DNA of 42,163 nt, taken from NCBI GenBank assembly GCA_903888625.1, contig CAISUD010000045.1, positions 1-42,163 on the forward strand. The letters are read 5' to 3'. Positions 1 through 9,090 of the stretch are shown one piece after another. This stretch comes from an uncultured bacterium (lineage in GTDB: Bacteria > Patescibacteriota > Minisyncoccia > Phycocordibacterales > UBA9973). The translations under genes and the position numbers were made by a program. Every line of letters begins with the position of its first letter. Positions within the stretch are counted from its first letter, which is position 1. Under the pieces are notes generated by a model. That model was not told the origin of the DNA. It saw only the letters and a list, made by a program, of their open reading frames with translations, and did not search any database.

Positions 1-1002
1 AATTCAGAAAAAAATGTAATAACAATATCGAATCTTTGCAAGTCTTTTGTTTTTCAAGTAAAAAAGCAAAACGCTGGATGGTTTAAAAACTTGTTTTCTA
101 GTGATAAAAAAAACATAAAGGCTGTTGAAGATATTTCATTTGAAGTAAAAGAAGGCGAAAGAGTTGCTTTTATTGGGCCAAACGGGGCTGGGAAATCGAC
201 TACCATTAAGATGCTTACTGGTATTTTATTTCCAACTTCTGGTAGTATAAATATTTTGGGATTGGACCCATCGAAGAATAGAAAGAAATTAGCCTATCAA
301 ATTGGCACAGTTTTTGGACAACGTTCTCAACTACTACCTAATTTACCATTAACTGATTCTTTTGAATTTTTTGGGGTAATGTATGATATGTCTAATTTAC
401 AAATTAAAGAACGAACAAAAGAACTTATAGCTTTATTTGATTTAACTGAGTTTATTGATCAACCAGTTAGGAAACTTTCACTTGGCCAAAGAATGCGAGC
501 AGAAGTTGCTGTTTCTTTAATTCATAAGCCCAAAATTATTTTTTTAGATGAACCAACTATTGGTCTTGATATTGTGGCAAAAAAGGCTCTTCGGGATTTA
601 TTATTAAAAATAAATGAAGAAGAAAAAGTTACAATATTTTTGACCTCACACGATGTAGGTGATATAGAATCAATTTGTGATAGAACTATGATTATTAATC
701 ATGGAGTAGTGGTAAAAGATTTACCAACGGCAGATTTAGCAAAATCTTTTTTGATTGAAAAGAATATTGATCTTATCCCAAAAACTTTTTTCAATAATTT
801 TCCAGATTTACCAGTTGGTATAAAATATTCTCTACAAGAAAAAAATAAGTTAACAGTTAGGGTTGATATAAATAAAATAAACGTACAAGAAGCATTAAAA
901 AAACTACTTGATATTTTTGAGGTCGAAGATATTGATGTATATAATACAGAACTTGAAACAGTAATTAGGCATATTTATGAAAGCAATTCGTCTACCAAGT
1001 AA
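1..1002 (+). CDS. ABC-2 type transporter ATP-binding protein, 5' partial (frame open from base 1)
   Basis: Walker [10 protein letters not shown], signature LSLGQRMR, Walker [14 protein letters not shown]-loop TSHD; frame 1 stays open upstream of the listed TTG at 91 ([16 protein letters not shown]...), so the gene starts outside the window. COG4586-like ATPase. Confidence 0.93.
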   Translation, partial: NSEKNVITISNLCKSFVFQVKKQNAGWFKNLFSSDKKNIKAVEDISFEVKEGERVAFIGPNGAGKSTTIKMLTGILFPTSGSINILGLDPSKNRKKLAYQIGTVFGQRSQLLPNLPLTDSFEFFGVMYDMSNLQIKERTKELIALFDLTEFIDQPVRKLSLGQRMRAEVAVSLIHKPKIIFLDEPTIGLDIVAKKALRDLLLKINEEEKVTIFLTSHDVGDIESICDRTMIINHGVVVKDLPTADLAKSFLIEKNIDLIPKTFFNNFPDLPVGIKYSLQEKNKLTVRVDINKINVQEALKKLLDIFEVEDIDVYNTELETVIRHIYESNSSTK

Positions 1003-1777
1003 AATTTTAAAAACACTTACAAAAGATCGGATGCATTATCCAGAAAGATTAATAGTGGATACTCTTTCTGTTGTCGCACGATTTGGAGTATTAATTATTC
1101 TTTATTCTTATGTTTTTAAAATTAATGGTGGATCAATAAATAATACGACTTTTGTAACTGCTGCATGGAGTATGTTTTTTTACTTTTCTTTTATGATTTT
1201 AGGCTTGAGAAGTATTTCCAAGTATATAATGCAAGATGTTAAAACTGGAAATGTTGAGGTTTTATTTAGTAAACCAATATCTTATATGTTTTATAGATTT
1301 TGGTGGCAGATAGGTTTAGGGTTATATTCATTCATTATTATTACAATAGTTGGTGGGCTGTCTCTTTATTTAGCGATAGGTTTTCCTAGTACTTTTACTT
1401 CTTCCATTTTTCTTTTTACAGTACCATTTATATTTTTAGGTGGAGTTGTTCTTTCCCTTATCTTATATGGAATTGTAGGACTTCTTGCTTTTTGGATACA
1501 AGATATAAATCCAGTTTTTTGGATTGTTGATAAGGCTGTGATGATTCTTGGTGGATCTTATTTACCCGTTGCTTTATTTCCTCTTATTATGTACAAGATT
1601 GCTTTATATAGTCCGTTTGGAGCATCTCAGTTTTTAACACATAGTGTCTATGAATCATGGCAGGTGAATTGGTATGAATTATTTAGTATTCAGTTTTTTT
1701 GGATTATAATTTTGGGATTCACTCTTTATTTAATGTTTAGAGGGGCCAAGAAAAAAGTTTCTGTAAATGGAGGTTAA
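977..1777 (+). CDS. ABC-2 family transporter permease (COG4587-like)
   Basis: Hydrophobic multi-TM protein overlapping the ATPase 3' end; typical gene order for this exporter type. Confidence 0.8.
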   Translation: MKAIRLPSKILKTLTKDRMHYPERLIVDTLSVVARFGVLIILYSYVFKINGGSINNTTFVTAAWSMFFYFSFMILGLRSISKYIMQDVKTGNVEVLFSKPISYMFYRFWWQIGLGLYSFIIITIVGGLSLYLAIGFPSTFTSSIFLFTVPFIFLGGVVLSLILYGIVGLLAFWIQDINPVFWIVDKAVMILGGSYLPVALFPLIMYKIALYSPFGASQFLTHSVYESWQVNWYELFSIQFFWIIILGFTLYLMFRGAKKKVSVNGG

Positions 1778-2582
1778 TTATTTAAATTTTATGAAAGAAA
1801 TTAAATTCGCTTTATATGCGATAAAAAAGAACTTACAAAATAGTGCTGAATTAAAAACGAGTTTTTTAATGAATGTTTTTGGTATGGCTATTAACAATAC
1901 TGCTTTCATTATAATTTGGGTATTTTTTGTTAAAACAGTTGGTGTTATTAATGGATGGACGGCTGCGGATATAATAGGTTTATTAGGTTTTACAACAATT
2001 TGTTTTGGGATAGTCTTATCAGTAGGAGATGGGCTTAGAAGACTTCCTGACCTCGTTTCTTCTGGGTCTTTTGATCGTTTTTTGCTTTCCCCAAAAAATT
2101 TACTTGTTAGAATTGCAACTTCTTCTTTTGGTTCATCTGCTGTGGGCGATATGATTTTTGGCGCCGTTTGTCTAATTTTTTATGGAATTTTAATTCAAGC
2201 AACTTTATACCAAGTTTTACTCATTATTTTTCTTATTATAATTGCAACAATTATTTTCTTATCTTTAGTTATAATTATTCATTCAACCAGTTTTTTATTT
2301 ACAGACTCTGATCAAGTGACACTTGGAATTTTTAATTTTTTTCTTACCCCTTCTTTATTCAACGGTGGTGCATTTCACGGGTTAATGAGAGTTTTCTTTA
2401 TGTTTATTGTCCCTTCACTTTTAGTGGGTACTATCCCTGTCGAAATAGTCAGAGATGTTTCTGTAAGTAAATTAATTTTAATTATTATCTTGTCAGTATT
2501 TTGGTTTTGGCTTTCTATAAAAATATTTAATAAGTGTGTTAAAAAATATGAGAGTTCAAATTTTATGACTTTTGGGCAATAA
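1767..2582 (+). CDS. ABC-2 family transporter permease (COG3694-like); start may be 1791
   Basis: Multi-TM, overlaps the previous permease; second permease of an ATPase-permease-permease operon. Confidence 0.8.
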   Translation: MEVNYLNFMKEIKFALYAIKKNLQNSAELKTSFLMNVFGMAINNTAFIIIWVFFVKTVGVINGWTAADIIGLLGFTTICFGIVLSVGDGLRRLPDLVSSGSFDRFLLSPKNLLVRIATSSFGSSAVGDMIFGAVCLIFYGILIQATLYQVLLIIFLIIIATIIFLSLVIIIHSTSFLFTDSDQVTLGIFNFFLTPSLFNGGAFHGLMRVFFMFIVPSLLVGTIPVEIVRDVSVSKLILIIILSVFWFWLSIKIFNKCVKKYESSNFMTFGQ

Positions 2583-2596
2583 TATTTAAAATAACT

Positions 2597-3241
2597 ATGC
2601 AAAAAGAAAAGAAAAATTTAATAATAATACACGGGCTTGCTCAAAAGAAGAAACAATTCAATAAAATAATAGCCTCTTTGGAGGATAGTTACAATGTTTT
2701 TTATTTTGATTATTCTTGTCAAAAATCTTTAGAATCTCAGATAAATTATTTACTTGATTTCATTATTAAAAACAAGATAGAAGAAGCAGATTTTATCACT
2801 TCTAGTTTTGGTGCTATTATTTTCAGGATTTTTTATTCAAGAAGAAATTGTGTGGTGGGGGGGGTGGTAGAGGTTGGACCAGTAAATCAAGGATCTAAAA
2901 TTTTGGAGAAAGTTTTTAAATTTAAATTTATTGGTAATTTATTTTTAGGTAAAATCGTTTTTGATTTTTTATTAAATAAAGATAAAATATTAGAGCTTGA
3001 GTTACCAAAAAATATTGGAGTTATTGCTGGAAACAAAAGATTTTCTTTTCTATTTCCAGAATTATATATCACTAATCTTATTACAAATGCAAAGAATTCT
3101 GATGGAAAAGTTTTCGTAAATGAAACAAAATTTAATGGAATGTCTGATTTTCTTTTGGTAAATGAGTGTCATAACAATTTATTATTTAATAAAATTGTAA
3201 TTGAAAAAACTAAAGATTTTCTTGAAACTGGGCATTTTTAA
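2597..3241 (+). CDS. Alpha/beta-hydrolase (lipase-like) protein
   Basis: N-terminal LIIIHGLAQKKKQF oxyanion-type motif; degenerate nucleophile elbow TSSFGA; late His in NECHNNLLF. Confidence 0.65.
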   Translation: MQKEKKNLIIIHGLAQKKKQFNKIIASLEDSYNVFYFDYSCQKSLESQINYLLDFIIKNKIEEADFITSSFGAIIFRIFYSRRNCVVGGVVEVGPVNQGSKILEKVFKFKFIGNLFLGKIVFDFLLNKDKILELELPKNIGVIAGNKRFSFLFPELYITNLITNAKNSDGKVFVNETKFNGMSDFLLVNECHNNLLFNKIVIEKTKDFLETGHF

Positions 3242-3266
3242 AATACACAGGCGTTGCCTGTGTATT
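3242..3266. terminator. Perfect hairpin AATACACAGGC-GTT-GCCTGTGTATT (GGYNTTGCC-core family)
   Basis: 11-bp perfect inverted repeat with a 3-nt loop directly after the hydrolase stop codon. Confidence 0.75.
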
Positions 3267-3369
3267 AGAAGATTGGGCCGTTGTCTAGCCAGCCTAGATA
3301 GATGCCTAGGGTAATAAAGATAAGCAATAGAATGGTTAAAACCCAGTATTTTTTATTTATTTTTTTCAT
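3265..3369 (-). CDS. Candidate 34-aa single-pass membrane microprotein MKKINKKYWVLTILLLIFITLGIYLGWLDNGPIF
   Basis: Manual translation of the minus strand; Lys-rich N-terminus followed by a TM helix; TATAAT just upstream; hairpin at its stop. Not in the ORF track. Confidence 0.55.
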   Translation of the reverse strand: MKKINKKYWVLTILLLIFITLGIYLGWLDNGPIF

Positions 3370-3434
3370 TCCTTAATTATACCAAATATTGGAAAAAAGC
3401 CATTTTTGTGATATATTTTAAATAATAATAAATT

Positions 3435-4163
3435 ATGACAAAAGAGATTCAAAAAGATTTATCTGTGACTCCAGGTAGAGAGCATCCGCTTTCTATTGTT
3501 ATTAATGATGCAGTAAAAGTATTTATTGACCTAGGTTTTGAAGTAGCGGTGGGGCCTGAAATGGAAGATATTTGGCATAATTTTGATGCCTTAAATGTCC
3601 CCAAAGATCATCCAGCTCGAGACATGCAAGATACTTTTTATATAAAAGGAGAAGATGGGAAGCTTTTACGAACGCACACCTCAAATGTTCAAATTAGATA
3701 TATGGAAGAATTTGCAAAGAGTGGCAAGAAGCCACCCTTTGCTATTATTTCTGTAGGTAAATGCTTTCGAAATGAAGCTACAGATGCGACCCATGAAATG
3801 CAGTTTCACCAAATTGAAGGTTTGATGGTTGGCGAGAATATTTCGATGGCTAATCTGAAAGGAATTTTGTCGCATTTTTATAAAAAAATGTTGGGGGAAG
3901 ATACGAATCTTCGTTTTCGTCCTAGTTTCTTTCCATTTACCGAACCATCAATCGAGTTTGATTTGAAATATAAAGGGAATTGGATTGAAATGGGTGGGGC
4001 AGGGATGGTGCATCCGAAAGTGCTAGAAAATTGTGGAATTGATTCGAATAAATACCAAGGTTTTGCTTTTGGTCCAGGGCTTGAAAGATTGATGGTTATA
4101 AAATATGTGATGCCCGATATCCGTCCAGCTTATCACGGCGATTTACGATTTAATCAAATTTAA
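3435..4163 (+). CDS. pheS: Phenylalanine--tRNA ligase alpha subunit (short form)
   Basis: Class II motifs: GFEVAVGPEMEDIWHNFDALNVPKDHPARD, GKCFRNEATDATHEMQFHQIEG, GFAFGPGLERLMVIKY. Confidence 0.96.
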   Translation: MTKEIQKDLSVTPGREHPLSIVINDAVKVFIDLGFEVAVGPEMEDIWHNFDALNVPKDHPARDMQDTFYIKGEDGKLLRTHTSNVQIRYMEEFAKSGKKPPFAIISVGKCFRNEATDATHEMQFHQIEGLMVGENISMANLKGILSHFYKKMLGEDTNLRFRPSFFPFTEPSIEFDLKYKGNWIEMGGAGMVHPKVLENCGIDSNKYQGFAFGPGLERLMVIKYVMPDIRPAYHGDLRFNQI

Positions 4164-4166
4164 AAA

Positions 4167-5975
4167 ATGAAAATATCTTACAATTGGTTGCAAAATTATT
4201 TTGAAGAAAAGTTGCCAGCACCAGAAAAAATTTCTGAGGGAATTATTTTTCATTCTTTTGAAGTAGAGTCTCTCGATAAACTCGAGACCTTCGGTAAAGA
4301 AGATTGGGTTTTTGATATAAAAATTTTACCAGACAGGGCGCATGATTGTCTTTCTCACTTTGGAATTGCAAAAGAAATATCGATGATTTTTGATTTGAAA
4401 ATTAAAGACAAAGTTTATAAAAATTTTGAACCAAAGAAAACTTGTTTAAAGATAGAAGTAAATGACGAAAAATGTTTACGATATATGGGACGAATTATTA
4501 AAAATGTGAAGATAGGACCAAGTCCAGCTTGGCTTAAGGAAAGACTAGAGGCTATTGGTCAGAAATCTATTAATAATATTGTTGATGCAACAAACTTTGT
4601 AATGTTTGATCTAGGTCAGCCAATCCACTCTTTTGATTTAGATAAATTAGCCAGCCCAAAAATAATTATTCGAAATGCCAAAGTTGGTGAGAAATTAACA
4701 ACTCTTGATAAAAAAGAGATAAATTTAGACGAGTCAATTTTAGTAATTGCTGACGAAAAAGATCCATTGGTAATTGCTGGAATCAAGGGTGGGACCAAGG
4801 CAGAAGTAGACAATAATACAAAAAATATTATTATTGAAGTTGCTAGTTTTAACCCAACGACGACAAGAAAGACCTCTAAAAAAATAAACATTTATACCGA
4901 TGCTGTAAAAAGATACGAGAATGAAATCTCTCCAGAGCTATGCGAAAAAGCTATGCAAGCAATTTCTGAAATGATTGAAATGTTAGCTGGGGGAGAAGTG
5001 GAAGATATTGTTGATGTCTATAAGAAAAAATCAGAATCAAGGACAGTAGTAGTTTCAGTAGACTATATCAACAAAAGATTAGGTTCAGATTTTTCTAAAG
5101 AAGAAATAGAAAGTGTTTGGCAGAAATTGAATTTTGAATACGAAGAAAAGTCAGGAGAATTTGAAATAAACATCCCATATTTACGACTTGATTTAGTTGG
5201 TCCAGAAGATTTAACCGAAGAAGTGATTCGAATTTTGGGTTATGATAAATTAATAGAAAAATTACCTGAAATAAAAACTGAGACAAAAATTGCTGAGGGT
5301 TTTTCTAAAATGCTTTGGGCTCGCAGAAAATTTTTAGCAGATGGTTATTCGGAAGTGATGACTTATACTTTTCGAGATAAAGGAGAGGTCGAAGTTCTAG
5401 CTTCAGCATCAGACAAAAAATTCTTGCGAAATAATTTAGCTGATGGATTACAAGAAAGTTTTAAATTAAATAAAATAAATTTACCACTATTGGAATTATC
5501 GGAAGTAAAGATTTTTGAAATTGGGACTGTGTTTTTCAAAGATAGAGAAGAAATGCACGTAGCCTATAATGAAAAAAATCAGTTTAAAGAAATGACGTTA
5601 GAAGAATTTTGTAAATTAAACAGGCAAGACCTGTTAAAAGAACAGGCCTTGCCTGTTGGAGAAAAAATATCTAATACTGGAAAGAAATTTAAACCATGGT
5701 CAGTCTACCCATTTATTTCAAGAGATGTAGCAGTTTGGGTGCCTGAAGGGGAAGATTCAGATAAATTAAAAAAAATACTGATTGAAAATGGGACCGAGCT
5801 TTTGGTTCGTGAACCATATATTTTTGATTCCTTTACCAAGGAAGACAGAACCTCTTATGCCTTCAGACTTGTTTTTCAGTCGTATGATAAAACTTTAACT
5901 GATGAAGAAGTAAGTGAAATAATGGCTAAAATAAGCCACAAAATAAGTGAAAATTCAAGTTGGGAAATTCGATAA
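4167..5975 (+). CDS. pheT: Phenylalanine--tRNA ligase beta subunit, apparently lacking the EMAP/tRNA-binding OB domain
   Basis: B3/B4 region (INNIVDATNFVMFDLGQPIHSFD), B5 domain, C-terminal FDX-ACB domain (FISRDVAVWVPEG...). Confidence 0.95.
   Translation: MKISYNWLQNYFEEKLPAPEKISEGIIFHSFEVESLDKLETFGKEDWVFDIKILPDRAHDCLSHFGIAKEISMIFDLKIKDKVYKNFEPKKTCLKIEVNDEKCLRYMGRIIKNVKIGPSPAWLKERLEAIGQKSINNIVDATNFVMFDLGQPIHSFDLDKLASPKIIIRNAKVGEKLTTLDKKEINLDESILVIADEKDPLVIAGIKGGTKAEVDNNTKNIIIEVASFNPTTTRKTSKKINIYTDAVKRYENEISPELCEKAMQAISEMIEMLAGGEVEDIVDVYKKKSESRTVVVSVDYINKRLGSDFSKEEIESVWQKLNFEYEEKSGEFEINIPYLRLDLVGPEDLTEEVIRILGYDKLIEKLPEIKTETKIAEGFSKMLWARRKFLADGYSEVMTYTFRDKGEVEVLASASDKKFLRNNLADGLQESFKLNKINLPLLELSEVKIFEIGTVFFKDREEMHVAYNEKNQFKEMTLEEFCKLNRQDLLKEQALPVGEKISNTGKKFKPWSVYPFISRDVAVWVPEGEDSDKLKKILIENGTELLVREPYIFDSFTKEDRTSYAFRLVFQSYDKTLTDEEVSEIMAKISHKISENSSWEIR
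5619..5657. repeat. Paired palindromic element in pheT CDS: AACAGGCAAGACCTGTT-AAAAG-AACAGGCCTTGCCTGTT
   Basis: Two 17-bp near-palindromes forming an inverted pair (16/17 match); encodes NRQDLLKEQALPVG in frame. Confidence 0.85.
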
Positions 5976-6000
5976 AAAGGTAGTTTTTTGCTTTATTTTC

Positions 6001-6016
6001 TGCTATAATATATAGA
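6001..6016 (+). promoter_or_regulatory. Extended -10 (TGCTATAAT) 7 nt before the gyrB ATG; leaderless candidate
   Basis: TG-C-TATAAT at 6001-6009, ATG at 6017. Confidence 0.6.
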
Positions 6017-8080
6017 ATGGCTAAAGAAAAAGAAGTTAAAAATGGACACCATTACGATGCTTCTGATATTTCTGTTTTGGAAGGGTTAGACCCTGTTCGT
6101 CGTCGCCCTGGAATGTATATTGGGACAACGGGTCCGGAAGGACTGCACCATTTAATTTGGGAAATTTTTGATAACTCTCGCGATGAAGCGATGGGTGGTT
6201 TTTGTGATGATATTGAAGTTGTACTTTTGCCAGGGAATCGGATTCGAGTAGCCGATAACGGCCGAGGAATTCCAGTTGATATTCATAAAAAAACAAAAGT
6301 GTCGGCCTTGGAAACTGTGATGACGACTTTGCACGCTGGAGGAAAATTCGGTGGAGAAAATAGTGGATATAAAGTCTCTGGAGGACTCCACGGTGTCGGA
6401 GCTTCTGTGGTGAATGCCCTTTCTGTTTTTTGTCGAGCCGTAGTTTACAAAGACGGCGGAATTTATTTTCAAGAATATTCACAAGGTAAGAAAAAAGGTG
6501 CAGTCAAAAAAGTTGGTTCTACCAAAATGCATGGCACGGTCATTACTTTTGAACCAGATATAGAAATTTTTAAAGAAATTAAATTTGATTTTAATACTAT
6601 TGTCAGTCATATTCGTCAGCAAGCTTATTTAGTTCGAGGTTTGAAAATTTTAATAATTGATGCGAGAGGCTACGAAGGCAAGATTGATGATGGCAGTGTA
6701 TTTTATTTTAGAGAATTAGGTTTAGAACTTCCTTCCACTTCTTTTTATTTTGAAGGCGGACTTATTTCTTTAATTAAATATTATAATAAATTTCAAAAGC
6801 CAATTCACAATCATATTTTTTATATTCAAAAAGAATTGGACAATGTAGCTGTCGAAGTTTCTTTGCAATATGTCGATGATATCGTCGATAGGATTATTCC
6901 TTTTGCCAACAATATTTACACTGGAGAAGGAGGCACACACGTGACTGGTTTTAAAACTTCTTTGACTCGAACTCTAAATACTTATTGCAAAAAAAATGAA
7001 ATGATGAAAGATTCCGAAGGAGGCTTTACTGGAGACGACGTCTTGGAAGGTCTGACCGCCGTGATTTCTGTCAAATTACCTGAAATTCAATTTGAAGGAC
7101 AGACCAAAGCGAAGCTTGGCAGTGTGGAGGCTCAAAGTGCAGTCAATACGGTCTTTGGCGAGGCTTTTGCTAGCTTTCTGGAAGAAAACCCTGATGACGC
7201 AAAATCTATCATAAACAAGTCAATTTTGGCCTTAAAAGCTCGAAAAGCTGCCAAGGCTGCCAAGGATTCTGTGCTTCGTAAGGGTGCTTTGGAAGGGATG
7301 ACTTTGCCCGGGAAATTAGCCGATTGTCAAAGTAAAAGTGCGGAAGAATCAGAATTATTTATTGTAGAGGGAGATTCGGCTGGTGGTTCAGCTAAACAAG
7401 GTCGCGATAGACGTACTCAAGCAATTTTGCCACTCCGCGGTAAAATTTTAAATGTTGAACGAGCTCGTATTGATAAAATGCTGGCTTCAAAAGAAGTTAA
7501 ATCTTTAGTGATTGCGATGGGCACATCTATCGGAGATACTTTTGATATTTCAAAAATGCGTTATCATAAAATGATTATTGCCACCGATGCCGACGTGGAC
7601 GGAGCGCACATTAGGACACTACTTCTTACTCTTTTTTATAGGTATTTTCGACCAGTAGTTGAAGCGGGATATATTTATATTGCTCAACCACCACTTTATA
7701 AAATAAAAAAAGGTAAAGAAATTTCTTATGCCTATTCAGATGAAGAAAGAAATAAAATTGTCGGCAAAGGTGCCGATGTGAGTGAAATTGAAAACTTAGA
7801 TGATCAGACTGCTACAGCCGAAACTGAAGCAGATGCCGAAGAAGAAATAAAAAAACGACCAAACAAAATTCATATTCAAAGATATAAAGGTCTCGGAGAA
7901 ATGAACCCGGAAGAACTTTGGGAAACAACTATGGATCCAGAACATCGCATTTTGAAAAAAGTAGATATAGGTGATGCCGAAGAAGCCAATAAAGTTTTTG
8001 ATATTCTAATGGGCTCCGAAGTCCCTCCAAGAAAATCCTTCATTCAATCAAATGCTAAATTAGCAAATATTGATATCTAA
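6017..8080 (+). CDS. gyrB: DNA gyrase subunit B (type IIA topoisomerase ATPase subunit)
   Basis: VLEGLDPVRRRPGMYIG, VADNGRGIPVDIH, GGLHGVGASVVNALS, VEGDSAGGSAKQGRDRRTQAILPLRGKILNVE, QRYKGLGEMNPEELW. Confidence 0.95.
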   Translation: MAKEKEVKNGHHYDASDISVLEGLDPVRRRPGMYIGTTGPEGLHHLIWEIFDNSRDEAMGGFCDDIEVVLLPGNRIRVADNGRGIPVDIHKKTKVSALETVMTTLHAGGKFGGENSGYKVSGGLHGVGASVVNALSVFCRAVVYKDGGIYFQEYSQGKKKGAVKKVGSTKMHGTVITFEPDIEIFKEIKFDFNTIVSHIRQQAYLVRGLKILIIDARGYEGKIDDGSVFYFRELGLELPSTSFYFEGGLISLIKYYNKFQKPIHNHIFYIQKELDNVAVEVSLQYVDDIVDRIIPFANNIYTGEGGTHVTGFKTSLTRTLNTYCKKNEMMKDSEGGFTGDDVLEGLTAVISVKLPEIQFEGQTKAKLGSVEAQSAVNTVFGEAFASFLEENPDDAKSIINKSILALKARKAAKAAKDSVLRKGALEGMTLPGKLADCQSKSAEESELFIVEGDSAGGSAKQGRDRRTQAILPLRGKILNVERARIDKMLASKEVKSLVIAMGTSIGDTFDISKMRYHKMIIATDADVDGAHIRTLLLTLFYRYFRPVVEAGYIYIAQPPLYKIKKGKEISYAYSDEERNKIVGKGADVSEIENLDDQTATAETEADAEEEIKKRPNKIHIQRYKGLGEMNPEELWETTMDPEHRILKKVDIGDAEEANKVFDILMGSEVPPRKSFIQSNAKLANIDI

Positions 8081-8082
8081 AA

Positions 8083-8541
8083 ATGAAACTAAGTGAGGTA
8101 ACAAAAAAATATTGGGAAGAAAAAGATTATAAAGATTTAGATAGTGCTAAAACAATAGCCGATTTGTATATGATAGCTCTACGAATAATTGATAGAATGC
8201 CAAAACCTTTAGTACAAGTTTGTGGACCCATCGCAGAAACTGGAGGATTAGGTTCAGTTGAAGCTAATTTAAATCTTTTTTGTAATACAGTTATTGATTT
8301 GCAAAATAAAGGTTTGAATGTTTTTGATCAGATGTTTTTTGAAAAATTATTTTTAGATTTTTATCACAAGTTACCAGATAAAGAATTTGTTAAAAAAATA
8401 CTTAACGATTTTTATTTGCCAATATTTGAGTCTGGAGTAGTTACTAAATTTTATTTTATCCCAAATTGGGAATCATCTTCAGGTGCAAATTGGGAACATG
8501 AAAAAGCAAAAGAGCTTGGAATAGAAATTAATTATTTATAA
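8083..8541 (+). CDS. Hypothetical protein; C-terminus resembles DUF4406/nucleoside deoxyribosyltransferase-like proteins
   Basis: Intact ORF 3 nt after gyrB; C-terminal FIPNWESSSGANWEHEKAKELGIEI pattern. Confidence 0.6.
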   Translation: MKLSEVTKKYWEEKDYKDLDSAKTIADLYMIALRIIDRMPKPLVQVCGPIAETGGLGSVEANLNLFCNTVIDLQNKGLNVFDQMFFEKLFLDFYHKLPDKEFVKKILNDFYLPIFESGVVTKFYFIPNWESSSGANWEHEKAKELGIEINYL

Positions 8542-8569
8542 AAATACATAGGCATTGCCTATGTATTTT
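8541..8569. terminator. Bidirectional terminator hairpin AAAATACATAGGC-ATT-GCCTATGTATTTT
   Basis: Perfect 13-bp stem between convergent genes; GGYNTTGCC core. Confidence 0.85.
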
Positions 8570-9084
8570 TACTTTAATAGTTTCAACATTATTTTTGGCC
8601 ACCTAATGTGTCCATTTTTTATTTCTTGATGAAAAAAAGTTATCATTAATTGTTTTGGTTCGTCAGTGTATGGGCAATGTATTATTTTAGGCCATCTTTT
8701 TTTATACCAAACACCAATATTATCATGTTTAATATCACAAGCACCACCGTGTGGGTCTTTTTGTATGAAAAAAATTTGACTTACACGATTTGTGACTGAA
8801 ATCCCTAAACATTGGATACATGGTTCGAGAGTGCTATAAAGTTTTATAATTTTATTTTGGTTGTGGGCTTTATGAAGCAATTTAGCATTTTTGTATATTA
8901 ACATATTTTCTGCATGGTTTGCATAAGATTTTTCTTTTTTTATTTCATTTCCAGCTACATCAATTATTTTATTATCAATAACCAAGACAGCACCAACTGG
9001 AAAATTTCTATGTTTAAATGTTTTTTTAGCAGTATCAATAGCTAATTCAAAACATTTTTTATCAAAGCTTGTTAATTTTTGCAT
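8569..9084 (-). CDS. Cytidine/deoxycytidylate (TadA-like) deaminase family protein
   Basis: HAENMLIY and LEPCIQCLG (HAE / PCxxC zinc motifs). Confidence 0.85.
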   Translation of the reverse strand: MQKLTSFDKKCFELAIDTAKKTFKHRNFPVGAVLVIDNKIIDVAGNEIKKEKSYANHAENMLIYKNAKLLHKAHNQNKIIKLYSTLEPCIQCLGISVTNRVSQIFFIQKDPHGGACDIKHDNIGVWYKKRWPKIIHCPYTDEPKQLMITFFHQEIKNGHIRWPKIMLKLLK

Positions 9085-9090
9085 AATATT

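Noticed and set aside
1-2582. ABC exporter as a novel transport or defence system
   Set aside because: ATPase plus two permeases matches a known ABC-2 export operon type; nothing unusual visible.
6036-6482. Long minus-strand ORFs (6036-6482, 6152-6472) opposite gyrB
   Set aside because: Shadow ORFs antisense to a strongly conserved gyrB; compositionally odd with no recognisable domain.
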